This document shows, piece after piece, positions 35,251 through 43,707 of a stretch of DNA of 57,645 bases. Source of the DNA: Desulfobacteraceae bacterium (GTDB taxonomy: Bacteria > Desulfobacterota > Desulfobacteria > Desulfobacterales > JAABTS01). How positions within the stretch are numbered: the first letter of the stretch is position 1; every line of letters starts with the position of its first letter. The notes below the pieces were generated by a model. It was not told the origin of the DNA. It made no database searches and saw nothing but the letters and a program-made list of their open reading frames with translations. The position numbers and the translations under genes are program-made. Location of the stretch: NCBI GenBank assembly GCA_011389735.1, contig JAABTS010000015.1:1-57645 (forward strand), in the 5' to 3' direction.

Positions 35251-37233
35251 ATGCAATCTACAGATTCCAATCCGGCTCCCCTCATTCTGGCGCCAGGCGG
35301 GAACAGGCGTTCTTTTCTGGCAGCCGTTGCAGCGGGTGCGGACGCTGTGTACTGTGGCCTGAAATCGTTTTCCGCCCGCATGGAAGCGAAAAATTTTACC
35401 ATTGAAAACCTGGTTCCTATAGCGGAACTGGCCAGAGAAAACGACATAGGTCTGTATCTGGCCTTGAATTCTCTTGTCAGGCCCGCAGAGCTGTCTCAGG
35501 TCGCGGCGTGTCTGGAGGCGCTGAAGCGGCGAGTAAAGCCGGACGCCTTGATTATCCAGGACCTGGCCCTCGTATCCCTGGCGCGGAAAATCGGGTTTGA
35601 AGGCGAAATTCATTTATCTACGCTTTCAAATTTTTGTTTTCCCCAGGGATTCCGCGCATTGGAAGATGAATTCGGCGTTCGCAGGGTGGTGCTGCCTCGG
35701 GAACTGACCATTGACGAGATCAAAGCTATGGCAGCCGTATGCCCGGAAAACATGGGCCTGGAGGTGTTTGTCCATGGCGCCCTTTGTTTCGGCGTTTCCG
35801 GAAGATGTTACTGGAGCAGCTATCTTGGCGGAAAGAGCGGGCTGCGAGGGCGATGCGTGCAACCCTGCCGGCGAATCTACGAATCCGGCGGCCGCCGGGA
35901 AAGATTTTTTTCCTGCAAGGATTTAAGCCTGGACGTGCTGGTGAAGGTATTGAAACCCATATCCGGAATTCGCGCCTGGAAAATCGAGGGCAGGAAAAAA
36001 GGGCCTCATTATGTATTTTACACGGTGAAGGCATATCGCATGATGAGAGATCACGGGCATGACCCTGCCGCCAGGCGGGAGGCCGCCGCGCTTCTGGAAC
36101 GATCCCTGGGCAGGCCGGGCACGCATTATAATTTTCTTCCGCAGCGACCTCAGCCGCCGGTAGATATCGACAAGCAAGCCTGTTCCGGACTTTTTATCGG
36201 AAGGATCAAAGGCGCCGGACACAATACATCGGTCAATCCGCGTGAATCCTTGATTTCAGGGGATGTGTTGCGTATCGGAGACGAGGACGGCCCTTTTCAC
36301 GGTATTGTCCGTGTAGGACGGTCCGTTCCCAGGCAGGGGCGGTTAAACGTCAAGCTTCGCAAAGGAACGGGATCTCCGAAAGGAACTCCCGTATTTTTGA
36401 CGGATCGATGTGAACCGGAACTGGATCGATTGATTTCAGATCTGGAGGATCGGCTCCCCGCCGATCCTGTTCCCCCGGAGGTTAAGCTTAACGGCGGCGG
36501 GGGCGATCCGCTTCTTACACCGCGTCCGGCGAAAAAAGCTTTCCGCGTTTCGGTGGCAAGGACTTTGCCTGATACGGATGATCAAATGCAGGCAGGGTTG
36601 TGGATTTCGGAATCCAATGTCCAATCCTTTGGCGAAAAGAGGAACAGCGGTTTATGGTGGTGGCTCCCGCCGGTTCTCTGGCCGGAACAGGAAGATCGGT
36701 TCGCGGGACTGATCGAGAGCCTGATACAATCGGGGAATCAGCGTTTTGTGGTCAATATCCCCTGGCAGACCGCTTTTTTTTCTGAACCGGGCAGGTATAC
36801 CCTGTGGGCGGGGCCTTTCTGCAATATATCGAATCCGGAAGCCGCCCTGGTCATGCAGGATATGGGAGTAAAGGGCGTGATCGTCGGTCCGGAGCTGTGC
36901 CGGGAGGATTTGTCGGCTTTGGCGTCGTCCGTCGATGTTCCCCTTGGAATCGTGGTTCAGGGATGGTGGCCGCTATGCATATCACGGCGCAGGCCCGAAA
37001 CGGAGGAACCCCCGGCAATTTATGAAAGCCCGAAAAAGGAAATAGCATGGAACGTCCAGCATGAAAGCGATTTATGGCTGTATCCGAACTGGAAAATCGA
37101 TATCGAGGACAAGATTCCGGAATTGAAGCGTCTGGGATTTGAAATGATGGTGTACCTTAGCGAATCATTGCCTGAGAGCGTTATCCCGAAGGCTCGTCCC
37201 GGGCGTTGGAACTGGGATTTGACTCTTTTGTAG
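35251..37233 (+). CDS. peptidase U32 family protein (collagenase-like/RNA hydroxylation type)
   Basis: 660 residues. The N-terminal TIM-barrel-like U32 domain has APGGNRRSFLAAVAAGADAV and YCGLKSFSARMEAKNF, then the family signature EVFVHGALCFGVSGRCYWSS and GRCVQPCRRIY with Fe-S or metal-binding Cys. Members include RlhA and TrhP, which hydroxylate rRNA or tRNA, and YhbU/V; some were described as collagenases. The C-terminal half (about 330-660) is more divergent. Function cannot be fixed: RNA modification is the better-supported modern reading. Gene order suggests coupling with the acidic protein upstream. Confidence 0.82.
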   Translation: MQSTDSNPAPLILAPGGNRRSFLAAVAAGADAVYCGLKSFSARMEAKNFTIENLVPIAELARENDIGLYLALNSLVRPAELSQVAACLEALKRRVKPDALIIQDLALVSLARKIGFEGEIHLSTLSNFCFPQGFRALEDEFGVRRVVLPRELTIDEIKAMAAVCPENMGLEVFVHGALCFGVSGRCYWSSYLGGKSGLRGRCVQPCRRIYESGGRRERFFSCKDLSLDVLVKVLKPISGIRAWKIEGRKKGPHYVFYTVKAYRMMRDHGHDPAARREAAALLERSLGRPGTHYNFLPQRPQPPVDIDKQACSGLFIGRIKGAGHNTSVNPRESLISGDVLRIGDEDGPFHGIVRVGRSVPRQGRLNVKLRKGTGSPKGTPVFLTDRCEPELDRLISDLEDRLPADPVPPEVKLNGGGGDPLLTPRPAKKAFRVSVARTLPDTDDQMQAGLWISESNVQSFGEKRNSGLWWWLPPVLWPEQEDRFAGLIESLIQSGNQRFVVNIPWQTAFFSEPGRYTLWAGPFCNISNPEAALVMQDMGVKGVIVGPELCREDLSALASSVDVPLGIVVQGWWPLCISRRRPETEEPPAIYESPKKEIAWNVQHESDLWLYPNWKIDIEDKIPELKRLGFEMMVYLSESLPESVIPKARPGRWNWDLTLL

Positions 37234-37242
37234 GGAGCCTGA

Positions 37243-37893
37243 ATGAAAGCGAAATTTAGGAATAAATTCAAAATTTTACTTTTAATGACCTTACTTTCGG
37301 AACTGATCGTCTGGGGCCTTATTAAAGGCGATATCGAAGAAGGGCGGCAGGAAATTCATATCGCTCTGGCCTGCCCGGTGTCCGGGCCTGAAGGAGAGAT
37401 CGGAAAGTCATTTATTCGGGGCGCGAAATTGTTTTTGCAAGATCTCGAAGATCAGGACGGGATTAAAGGAATAAAGCTGATTCTCGATATTTATGACGAA
37501 CAGAATGATCCCGCCCTTGCGGCTCTTATGGCCGAAGATATCGCCAATAATCCGAAAATCAAGGCGGTCGTCGGGCATCATTTCAGCAGTTGTTCCATCA
37601 AGGCCGGGGAGGTGTACAAAAAATATCAATTACCGGCGATCACCCCCGGTTCCACGCACATCGACGTAACCAAAGAAAATCCATATTATTTGAGAACCAT
37701 TTTCAACGATAACCTTCAGAGCCGTTTTCTGGCCAATTATATGAAAAAAGTCCTTGGAAATGAAACGGTCAGCATTATTCAGGAGGACAGGGCGTATGTG
37801 AACGAAAAGCCTCAAAATACGGCTCTGAGCGGGTTTGTAACCCGCGTATCCCCACTCGCGGCAACGGGGATTGCAACCCCCCCGGGAACGTGA
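37243..37893 (+). pseudogene. branched-chain amino-acid-type binding protein, truncated by a family C repeat
   Basis: The frame codes for about 185 residues of a type 1 periplasmic binding protein: an N-terminal hydrophobic anchor, HIALACPVSGPEGEIGKS, RGAKLFLQDLED, IYDEQNDPALAALMAEDIA, AVVGHHFSSC and PAITPGSTHIDVT. It then breaks inside what should be the second lobe (EDRAYV...) and continues as translated repeat sequence from about 37797. Family proteins are about 370-400 residues, so half of the gene is lost; no 3' remainder was found downstream, which suggests recombination at the repeat rather than a simple insertion. It starts nine bases after the U32 gene. Confidence 0.8.
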
Positions 37894-37912
37894 GGAGGTT
37901 TTCGTGCAGCCG
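37795..37912. repeat. family C repeat that ends the binding-protein frame
   Basis: GTGAACGAAAAGCCTCAAAA, CGGCTCTGAGCGGGTTTG, then GTAACCCGC, ACTCGCGGCAACGGGGATTG, CAACCCCCC and right end ACGTGAGGAGGTTTTCGTGC. Nearly the same as the copy at 42770-42886 in order and orientation. Confidence 0.8.
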
Positions 37913-37938
37913 TCAAATACCATAAAAAAGGGGGAGCT

Positions 37939-40137
37939 ATGACATCATCCGTTTTTAAAAAAACAGCAGTTTTGATCCTGGCCGGTGTTTTCTTGTCAAT
38001 AGCGGCGTGTTCGGATGATTCGTCCGATTCTTCCGAATCCGGAGAACGGGAATTCGAATACACGCTTGAAGAAAAGGGCGGACTGACTCTTGTTACGCCC
38101 AAAGAATCCAATATCGTGATTGATTTGGGCGGCGGGATCAAATTGAATAAATCTTTTTATCCCCGGTTCAACAACAATCCCAGCCCGGAGCCTGTCGAGG
38201 AGGACTATTTTTTCTTATACAGGCCCGGAAGCAGCGAAAACGGAAATTCCGCCGGGAAATTGCTGATCAATTTCATGGGCGGCGGCGCTTGTTGGGAGAA
38301 CGAGAATTGCCTGGAACACAGAACCAATTATACTTGGAACACCTTGAAATCCATCGCTGAAAATCCGGAACTGTTTTATCAGGTGCAAAAAGGGATCGTA
38401 TGGAACGAGAATGACGATAATCCGTTCAAGGACTGGACTCTCGTTTTTTTACCGTACACCACAGGGGATATTCACTGGGGCTCAAACGATCAAACATATA
38501 CGGACGAAGATGGAAATCCGGTGGTCGTGCATCACCGCGGCCATGACAATTTTCTGGCGGCGCTCAGGTTCTTGAAGGAAACTCATCCGCCGGACGCGGT
38601 TGAAAAAGTGTTCGTGACAGGGCAGAGCGCCGGGGCCTATGGCGCCGTTTTCAATTTTCCCTATGTACGGGAAGTGTATAAAGAGGCAAAAGCATACTGT
38701 CTGGGCGATGGGGGCGTGGGCGCAACCACCGAATCCTTTAAAACCGCGGCGTTTGATCATTGGAAAGCCCCTGAAAACGTGTGTGAATGGGTGACCGGAG
38801 TGGATACTGCGGCATTTAGAAAAATGAGCCTCGGGGATTTTTACCAGACTCTGGCCGAATATTACCCTGAATGCCGCTTTGGCCAGTACACGACCCAATA
38901 TGACCATAATCAGCGGTTTTTCTACTATCTCATGACACAAATAAAAGACGTGTCAAAATGGAATTATATGAACCAGGACGGTTTTTTTGTTCCGGACGAA
39001 ATCAGTTGCGAATGGACCGGAATCATGCTTCGGAATCTGGAGCCTGCATTGACGCTGGACAATTACAATGTCTATGTCGCTCCGGGCGAAGTGCATACAA
39101 TCACCACGTCGGAGGATATGTACGATGTCTCCGCCGACGGCGAACCGTTCGTTAGATGGTTGAGGCGCATGGTCAATGACGATCCCGAGTGGAACGACGT
39201 CAAATGCGATGAAACGGGAAACAGTTGCGACCGCCCGGAAACATTGGATTCGCCGGCCGGGCTGGTCTGCCAGGGACTCTCCGTGTTCCCGGTCGCCGGT
39301 CGGGAAATGGTGACAGGCAAATTCAACCAGACCGAAGGACTGGCGTTTAACAGCGACGGCCGGCTTTTTGTGGGATCGGACGCCGGGATTTACGAGGTGT
39401 TTACGGACGGATCCGTGAAACCTGTCACTGACGCCTTCGATCAACCCCTGGGCATGGCTCCCGGCCCGGAGGATAAGCTTTATGTTTGCGACTTCGGGCC
39501 GACCTCTTTTTTAGACGGGAGTTTCGATAACGATGGAAAAATCATGCTTCTGTCCCCGGACGGGACGTTCTCCGAATGGGGTTCCGGAATTCCGGACCCC
39601 AATTTCGTGACGGTCGGGAAAGACGGCCGGCTGCTTGTGTCCGACGATTTCGGCGACACCATCTACGAAATACCGAAAGACGGCGGGCGTGCGGCTGAAT
39701 GGTGCGCCGGGATCGACGCTCCCAACGGCATGGCGTTTTCAAAAGACGGTAAGACCCTGTTCGTCGCTCAGACCTTCCCCGAGAAAGGCGTGATCGATGC
39801 ATTTGATTCACGGGTGTGGTCGATATCGCTGACTGGAGCCGACCGGGAGCCGGGGCGAATCCGGCTGCTGGCGACGCTCGATGAAAACGCGGCAAATGAC
39901 GGTGTGGCGGTAGATAACAACGGATTTTTATACGTTGCCGCAAATGTCTCCGGAAAACTGTTCCGGATCGATCCGGCGGACGGCTCGGCGACCCTGATTG
40001 CGAAAGATTTGCCGTTTATTGCAAGCCTTGCATTCGGGCGGGGGCGATTCAGCCGGAGGTCCATTTACGCGACTCAATTATTGGGCGGGAATATATGGGA
40101 AATTCCTGTCGGCGTTGAAGGCGCCGCGCTTTATTAA
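37939..40137 (+). CDS. lipoprotein: pectinacetylesterase-like domain fused to SMP-30-type beta-propeller
   Basis: 732 residues. A lipoprotein signal ends at SIAAC (Cys about 23) followed by a Ser/Asp-rich linker, so it is anchored to the envelope. Residues about 60-420 resemble pectinacetylesterase/Notum-type hydrolases: LLINFMGGGACWENENC (oxyanion region and Cys) and the nucleophile Ser about 230 in VTGQSAGAYGAVF. Residues about 450-732 form a six-bladed SMP-30/gluconolactonase-like propeller with repeated GLAFNSDGRLFVGS, NGMAFSKDGKTLFVAQ and DGVAVDNNGFLYVAAN blades. It may de-esterify a carbohydrate or lipid ester. GGGGGAG precedes the ATG; the gene begins 27 bases after a family C repeat. 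Confidence 0.8.
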   Translation: MTSSVFKKTAVLILAGVFLSIAACSDDSSDSSESGEREFEYTLEEKGGLTLVTPKESNIVIDLGGGIKLNKSFYPRFNNNPSPEPVEEDYFFLYRPGSSENGNSAGKLLINFMGGGACWENENCLEHRTNYTWNTLKSIAENPELFYQVQKGIVWNENDDNPFKDWTLVFLPYTTGDIHWGSNDQTYTDEDGNPVVVHHRGHDNFLAALRFLKETHPPDAVEKVFVTGQSAGAYGAVFNFPYVREVYKEAKAYCLGDGGVGATTESFKTAAFDHWKAPENVCEWVTGVDTAAFRKMSLGDFYQTLAEYYPECRFGQYTTQYDHNQRFFYYLMTQIKDVSKWNYMNQDGFFVPDEISCEWTGIMLRNLEPALTLDNYNVYVAPGEVHTITTSEDMYDVSADGEPFVRWLRRMVNDDPEWNDVKCDETGNSCDRPETLDSPAGLVCQGLSVFPVAGREMVTGKFNQTEGLAFNSDGRLFVGSDAGIYEVFTDGSVKPVTDAFDQPLGMAPGPEDKLYVCDFGPTSFLDGSFDNDGKIMLLSPDGTFSEWGSGIPDPNFVTVGKDGRLLVSDDFGDTIYEIPKDGGRAAEWCAGIDAPNGMAFSKDGKTLFVAQTFPEKGVIDAFDSRVWSISLTGADREPGRIRLLATLDENAANDGVAVDNNGFLYVAANVSGKLFRIDPADGSATLIAKDLPFIASLAFGRGRFSRRSIYATQLLGGNIWEIPVGVEGAALY

Positions 40138-40150
40138 CAATGTTATGCGC

Positions 40151-40180
40151 TTGACAATATGAGCGCATTTTTGATATAGC
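40151..40180 (+). promoter_or_regulatory. candidate promoter at the edge of a family B repeat
   Basis: TTGACA at 40151-40156, 18-base spacer, TATAGC at 40175-40180. The -10 element is the TATAGCCTTCC left end of the family B copy that follows. It would drive the cyclic-nucleotide-binding protein gene at 40311 and maybe the genes beyond. Confidence 0.4.
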
Positions 40181-40283
40181 CTTCCGGAAATTCAGTTTCG
40201 CAGCGTCGTCGGCCTGATATATACGAATATTATAATACCAGGCCCCGACGCTTCGTGAAATTTAATTTCTGAAAACCTTATAC
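40175..40283. repeat. family B repeat
   Basis: TATAGCCTTCCGGAAATTCA, core CGTCGTCGGCCTGATATATA, an AT-rich loop, CCAGGCCCCGACGCTTCG and right end GTGAAATTTAATTTCTG followed by AAAACCTTATA. The complete copy shows inverted TATA-containing ends well. Confidence 0.75.
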
Positions 40284-40310
40284 GATGCACGGCCTAAGGA
40301 GTCATCACCG

Positions 40311-41066
40311 ATGGATAATGTTCTGGAATCAATAAAACAGGTTCCGCTTTTTTTTGGTTTGCCTGCGGAAATATTAGGTAATCTCGCTGAACGTTCCAAA
40401 GTGTATCAATTGGAAAAGGACGATATTCTGTTTCGCCAGGGTTCCGTCGGCGACAGCCTGTATATTATTACAAAAGGCAAAGTCAAAGTGTTTATCGAAA
40501 ATAATATCGAAGGCGAATTGACTCTGATCCTCTTTGGTCCCGGAGAATTTATCGGTGAAATGGCGATCCTTGAACAAAAACCGAGATCCGCAAGCGTCGC
40601 CGCCATAGGCCATGTCGAACTCATTGAATTAAAAAGAGACGACCTTCTGGAAATATTGAGCGCACAGCCTGTTCTGGCGATCAGCATGATGCAGAGCCTC
40701 GCGTCGAGACTTCGATTTACTTCCACCTATTTGACCAAAACCATGGATTGGACCCGTCAAATCGCGGAAGGTCATTATAATTCGGCCATTGAACAGATCA
40801 AATCGGTCAAGTCGAGTGTCGCGGATTTGTCCCTATCCGATGAAGACAAGGCTCAAAAATTTCTTACATCGTTTTTTCAAATGATCGAGGATGTGAAAAA
40901 CCGCGAAGAAAGTTTAAAAAGTACGGTGCAGCAGCTTAGAGTCGAAATCGACGAGGTGAAAAGGGCCAAACAGGTGTCCGAAATTACCGAGACCGATTAT
41001 TTCAAGGAATTGAAAAAAAAGGTGAAGATGCTAAGGCAAAGAGGCAAGGGCGATGGGAAAACATAA
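40311..41066 (+). CDS. cyclic-nucleotide-binding domain protein with coiled-coil tail
   Basis: 251 residues. Residues about 10-130 form a cNMP-binding beta-roll with KDDILFRQGSVGDSLYII and the phosphate-binding FGPGEFIGEMAIL...RSASV cassette, with Glu and Arg in place to bind a cyclic nucleotide. Instead of a Crp-type HTH, the rest is helical with a final coiled coil (LKSTVQQLRVEIDEVKRAKQ), so it is not a standard transcription factor; it may tether or gate a partner. It opens the plus-strand run that leads into the PAAR/VgrG genes. Confidence 0.85.
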   Translation: MDNVLESIKQVPLFFGLPAEILGNLAERSKVYQLEKDDILFRQGSVGDSLYIITKGKVKVFIENNIEGELTLILFGPGEFIGEMAILEQKPRSASVAAIGHVELIELKRDDLLEILSAQPVLAISMMQSLASRLRFTSTYLTKTMDWTRQIAEGHYNSAIEQIKSVKSSVADLSLSDEDKAQKFLTSFFQMIEDVKNREESLKSTVQQLRVEIDEVKRAKQVSEITETDYFKELKKKVKMLRQRGKGDGKT

Positions 41067-41141
41067 GACTTGAAAACTGTTTCCATGAAATTTGGTTTTC
41101 GGAAGGCTGTACAACCCATATCATTTGATTAACCTTCCTTT

Positions 41142-41468
41142 TTGGAGCAAGTGAAGCGGCGAGTTGCGATCATGCAAGAAGATTTTTCAATGCTTGATTT
41201 AATGACGAAATCCGATGAATCATCCGGGATGATTTTGCGGCTGATCAAACAAAACGGGATGACCAGGGACGAATTGATCAAGGAATTCAATCTGTCTCCG
41301 GATGAAGCTCGAACCATAATTGACGGACTGATGGCGAAAGGTCTTGTGCGGGAAGTCAACGAACAGGGCGTGGTGTTGTACAAGGCCGTTGTTCGGCGAA
41401 AACCGCAAAAACGGGCGAACAAAAGCGGCAAATCGCCTTTGGACGGATTGTTCCCGCTGGATGAATAA
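41142..41468 (+). CDS. small winged-helix-like protein
   Basis: About 98-108 residues. The core has a MarR/DeoR-like winged helix pattern: SGMILRLIKQNGMTRDELIK, FNLSPDEARTIIDGLMAKGL, VREVNEQGVVLYKAV, then a basic tail. It could bind DNA or act as a protein-interaction wing. The start is uncertain: TTG 41142, GTG 41151 and ATG 41172 are in frame and none has a good ribosome site at normal spacing. It lies between the cNMP-binding gene and the MinD-like gene. Confidence 0.6.
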   Translation: MEQVKRRVAIMQEDFSMLDLMTKSDESSGMILRLIKQNGMTRDELIKEFNLSPDEARTIIDGLMAKGLVREVNEQGVVLYKAVVRRKPQKRANKSGKSPLDGLFPLDE

Positions 41469-41748
41469 CCTTTGAACACGCCTGATGACGATCATAAAAT
41501 CGACCTGGCGTTATCGCGTTTAGGATACCGGTTTTCAGAAGTCAATTTCACAAGATGGCCCGCGATCATACTGATTGGTGGTAGGCAATAGCACACTGAA
41601 TAGCTGAGATACTTTCAATAACGTCCATGATAGAAATTTATCACCCCGTATCATGAAATGAATTTCACAGTAAACTTGAAATCGAGTCAACGATACACCG
41701 TGTACCGGAGTTCGACAACATATTCAAAAACAACGAAAGAGGTGATCC
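41469..41748. other. intergenic region with family B fragments
   Basis: A B left end (GGTTTTCAGAAGTCAATTTC then ACAAGATGGCCCGCGATC) lies at about 41529-41565. GAAATGAATTTCACAG near 41656-41672 may be a remnant of the other end. The TTGTCG..TATTC region just before the next gene has no strong promoter match. Confidence 0.45.
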
Positions 41749-42504
41749 ATGCCTAAAATATTTTCCATTCATTCCTTCAGAGGGGGCACCGGTAAGTCTA
41801 ACACCACCGCCAATATTTCTTCTTTGTTGGCTTCAAAAGGGTTGCGTGTCGGCGTGATCGACACGGATATTCAATCTCCCGGCATCCATGTGCTGTTTGG
41901 GCTGGAACCCGATGAAATGGGAAACACCCTGAATGATTTTTTATGGGGAAAATGCCGGCTTTCCGATACGGCTCATGATATGACATCCCGTCTTGGAAAA
42001 CAGATCAAAGGCAAACTTTTTTTGATTCCGTCGAGCATGAGGGCCACGGAAATCGCCCGTGTTCTCAGGGAAGGCTATGATGTCGGCCTTTTGAATGAAG
42101 GATGCCACGAGCTGATCGATAAACTAGATCTGGATGTCCTTCTGATCGACACCCACCCGGGGCTAAATGAAGAAACGCTCGTGTCCATAGCGATTTCCGA
42201 CGTCCTTGTTCTGATTATGCGGCCCGATCAACAAGATATTCAGGGAACCGCGGTCACTGTAGACGTGGCCCGCAAGCTGAACGTCAACAACATGTATCTG
42301 ATCGTCAATAACACTCCGGAAACCTTTGATTTCAATCAGATCAAGAGGGACATGGAGAACGTGTACAATTGTTCGGTGGCCGCGATTTTATCCCATTCTC
42401 CGGAAATGATGGTGCTTGGCGGAAAAGGCGTTTTCGCCCTCAATTATCCGGATAGCGAATTGACGGGCAAGCTCCAAAAAGTCTCGGAAATGCTCATGAC
42501 CTGA
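41749..42504 (+). CDS. MinD/ParA-like ATPase
   Basis: 251 residues. A deviant Walker A motif FRGGTGKSNTTANI is at residues 10-23, with the signature Lys preserved, then VGVIDTDIQSPGIHVLFG and LLIDTHPGLNEETL as Walker B. The C-terminus lacks the typical MinD membrane-targeting helix. MinD/ParA-like proteins position cargo or complexes in the cell; here it may position the spike apparatus encoded downstream, by inference from the neighbourhood. AGAGGTGATCC precedes the ATG. Confidence 0.88.
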   Translation: MPKIFSIHSFRGGTGKSNTTANISSLLASKGLRVGVIDTDIQSPGIHVLFGLEPDEMGNTLNDFLWGKCRLSDTAHDMTSRLGKQIKGKLFLIPSSMRATEIARVLREGYDVGLLNEGCHELIDKLDLDVLLIDTHPGLNEETLVSIAISDVLVLIMRPDQQDIQGTAVTVDVARKLNVNNMYLIVNNTPETFDFNQIKRDMENVYNCSVAAILSHSPEMMVLGGKGVFALNYPDSELTGKLQKVSEMLMT

Positions 42505-42527
42505 ACCTTTTCATCACATTGTGTATA

Positions 42528-42690
42528 AGGGAAGTCACAGAAAATAAACTACCCATCTTGCTTGCCTTTTGGCCCGTATTCCGTATTGCGTCAAGAGGTG
42601 AATATTTCAATATGCACGCTCTTGACACAACACGGAATACGAACCAAAATTCAGCGCAATATTGGGTAGTTTATTTCCAGTAACTTCCCT
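42528..42690. repeat. 163-bp near-palindromic MITE-like element
   Basis: The two ends are inverted copies: AGGGAAGTCACAGAAAATAA on the left against AGGGAAGTTACTGGAAATAA read from the right, each followed by ACTACCCA. A second inverted pair lies inside: CGTATTCCGTATTGCGTCAA and, from the right, CGTATTCCGTGTTGTGTCAA, both continuing with GAGC or GAGG. The centre is TGAATATTTCAATATGC. No open frame. It resembles a non-autonomous IS derivative; no parent element with these ends is in the window. Confidence 0.75.
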
Positions 42691-42691
42691 A

Positions 42692-42921
42692 AGTTTTCAG
42701 AAATTAGATTTAATCAGCCGGCAAAACCGGGATAATATCATCCGTATATCCGGGGCGGACAAATCGTGACTGAACGAAAAGTCTCAAAATACGGCTCTAA
42801 GCGGGTTTGCAACCCGCGTCTACCCTCTCGCGGCAAACGGGGATTGCAAATCCCCTTGGAGCGTGAGAAGGTTTTCGTTCAGCCACTAACTCAGTGTAAT
42901 TCAATTTCCGGAAGACTACAA
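42692..42921. repeat. family B repeat split by a family C repeat
   Basis: B left half at 42693-42768 (GTTTTCAGAAATTAGATTTA, GCCGGCAAAACCGGGATAAT, CCGTATATCCGGGGCGGACA). B right half at about 42889-42918 (TCAGTGTAATTCAATTTCCG then GAAGACT). Between them lies a full family C copy (listed separately). The MITE-like element at 42528 abuts the left edge, so three different repeats are stacked. Confidence 0.75.
42770..42886. repeat. family C repeat nested in family B
   Basis: CTGAACGAAAAGTCTCAAAA, GGCTCTAAGCGGGTTTGC with AACCCGC, CTCGCGGCAAACGGGGATTG with CAAATCCCC, and GGAGCGTGAGAAGGTTTTCG ending TTCAGCC. The outer ends are inverted (GCTGAACGAAAA against TTTTCGTTCAGC), with two inner hairpins. 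Confidence 0.85.
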
Positions 42922-42943
42922 AAGGAGATATAAGTTCGACGCC

Positions 42944-43702
42944 ATGATGCAATGCCGTAAATGTGGAAAACAAGTCGATGACCGGGATGTAAAAAAAGTT
43001 GCTGAATGGTCGTTTTGTTCCGAATGCTTCGATCTGCTGCTGGATAAATCCGCCGAAACGGACGATTCAGGATCCGCGGACGTCGATCTGTCTATGGACG
43101 AGAGCGCCGTTCCGGCATCTGAAGATGCAATGAAATGCCATACCTGTTTACGGCAAATCGAAAGCGATAATTACAAGGCATTGGGAATCTGGAAATTTTG
43201 TCCCGAATGTTATGAAAACCTGACCGCCAGACCTCCCGAGCCGGAAAAGCCGGAGCCTGATGAAGATCCACACGAATCGCCCGAACCGGCGAAAAAAGAA
43301 GATGAGGTCGAACCGGTTGATTACACCCAGTCTATTCGGTGCGGCGCCTGCGACAGAATCATTCCTCTGGGAGGCGCAAAGCCTGCGGGCGACCACCTCC
43401 TTTGCCCGGATTGTTATTATGAACTGGCCAAACGAATTCAGGTACAGATCAGAACCAGTATCGTTCCGGGAGAAGGTGTCGCCGGTAATCATTACGATAT
43501 CGCCGGCCCGCCTCCCGATTCTCACGTATCGGAAGTCTGCTCAAGCTGTGGGAAAAAGGCGTCGTCTTCCGGCTTGAGCGAAATTGACGGGTTTATGATT
43601 TGTAAAGCCTGCCTGTCCGCTGACCGGGAACTCGCTCTGGAAATCGCCAGGGAACGCCATCAACAATATTTACGACGCCTTAAACGAAAATTGAGCGATT
43701 GA
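42944..43702 (+). CDS. protein with four zinc-ribbon/LIM-like Cys pairs
   Basis: 252 residues. Four similar modules, each a CxxC pair about 15-20 residues before a second CxxC: CRKCGKQ...CSECF, CHTCLRQ...CPECYENL, CGACDRI...CPDCYYEL and CSSCGKK...CKACLSA. Acidic, Pro-rich linkers separate modules 2 and 3, and the end is a basic helix (ARERHQQYLRRLKRKL). Such modules usually bind zinc and mediate protein or nucleic acid contacts. Function is unknown. Its stop overlaps the possible TTG start of the radical SAM gene, so the two are coupled. Ribosome site AAAGGAG is 16 bases from the ATG, longer than usual. Confidence 0.75.
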   Translation: MMQCRKCGKQVDDRDVKKVAEWSFCSECFDLLLDKSAETDDSGSADVDLSMDESAVPASEDAMKCHTCLRQIESDNYKALGIWKFCPECYENLTARPPEPEKPEPDEDPHESPEPAKKEDEVEPVDYTQSIRCGACDRIIPLGGAKPAGDHLLCPDCYYELAKRIQVQIRTSIVPGEGVAGNHYDIAGPPPDSHVSEVCSSCGKKASSSGLSEIDGFMICKACLSADRELALEIARERHQQYLRRLKRKLSD

Positions 43703-43707
43703 TATTG

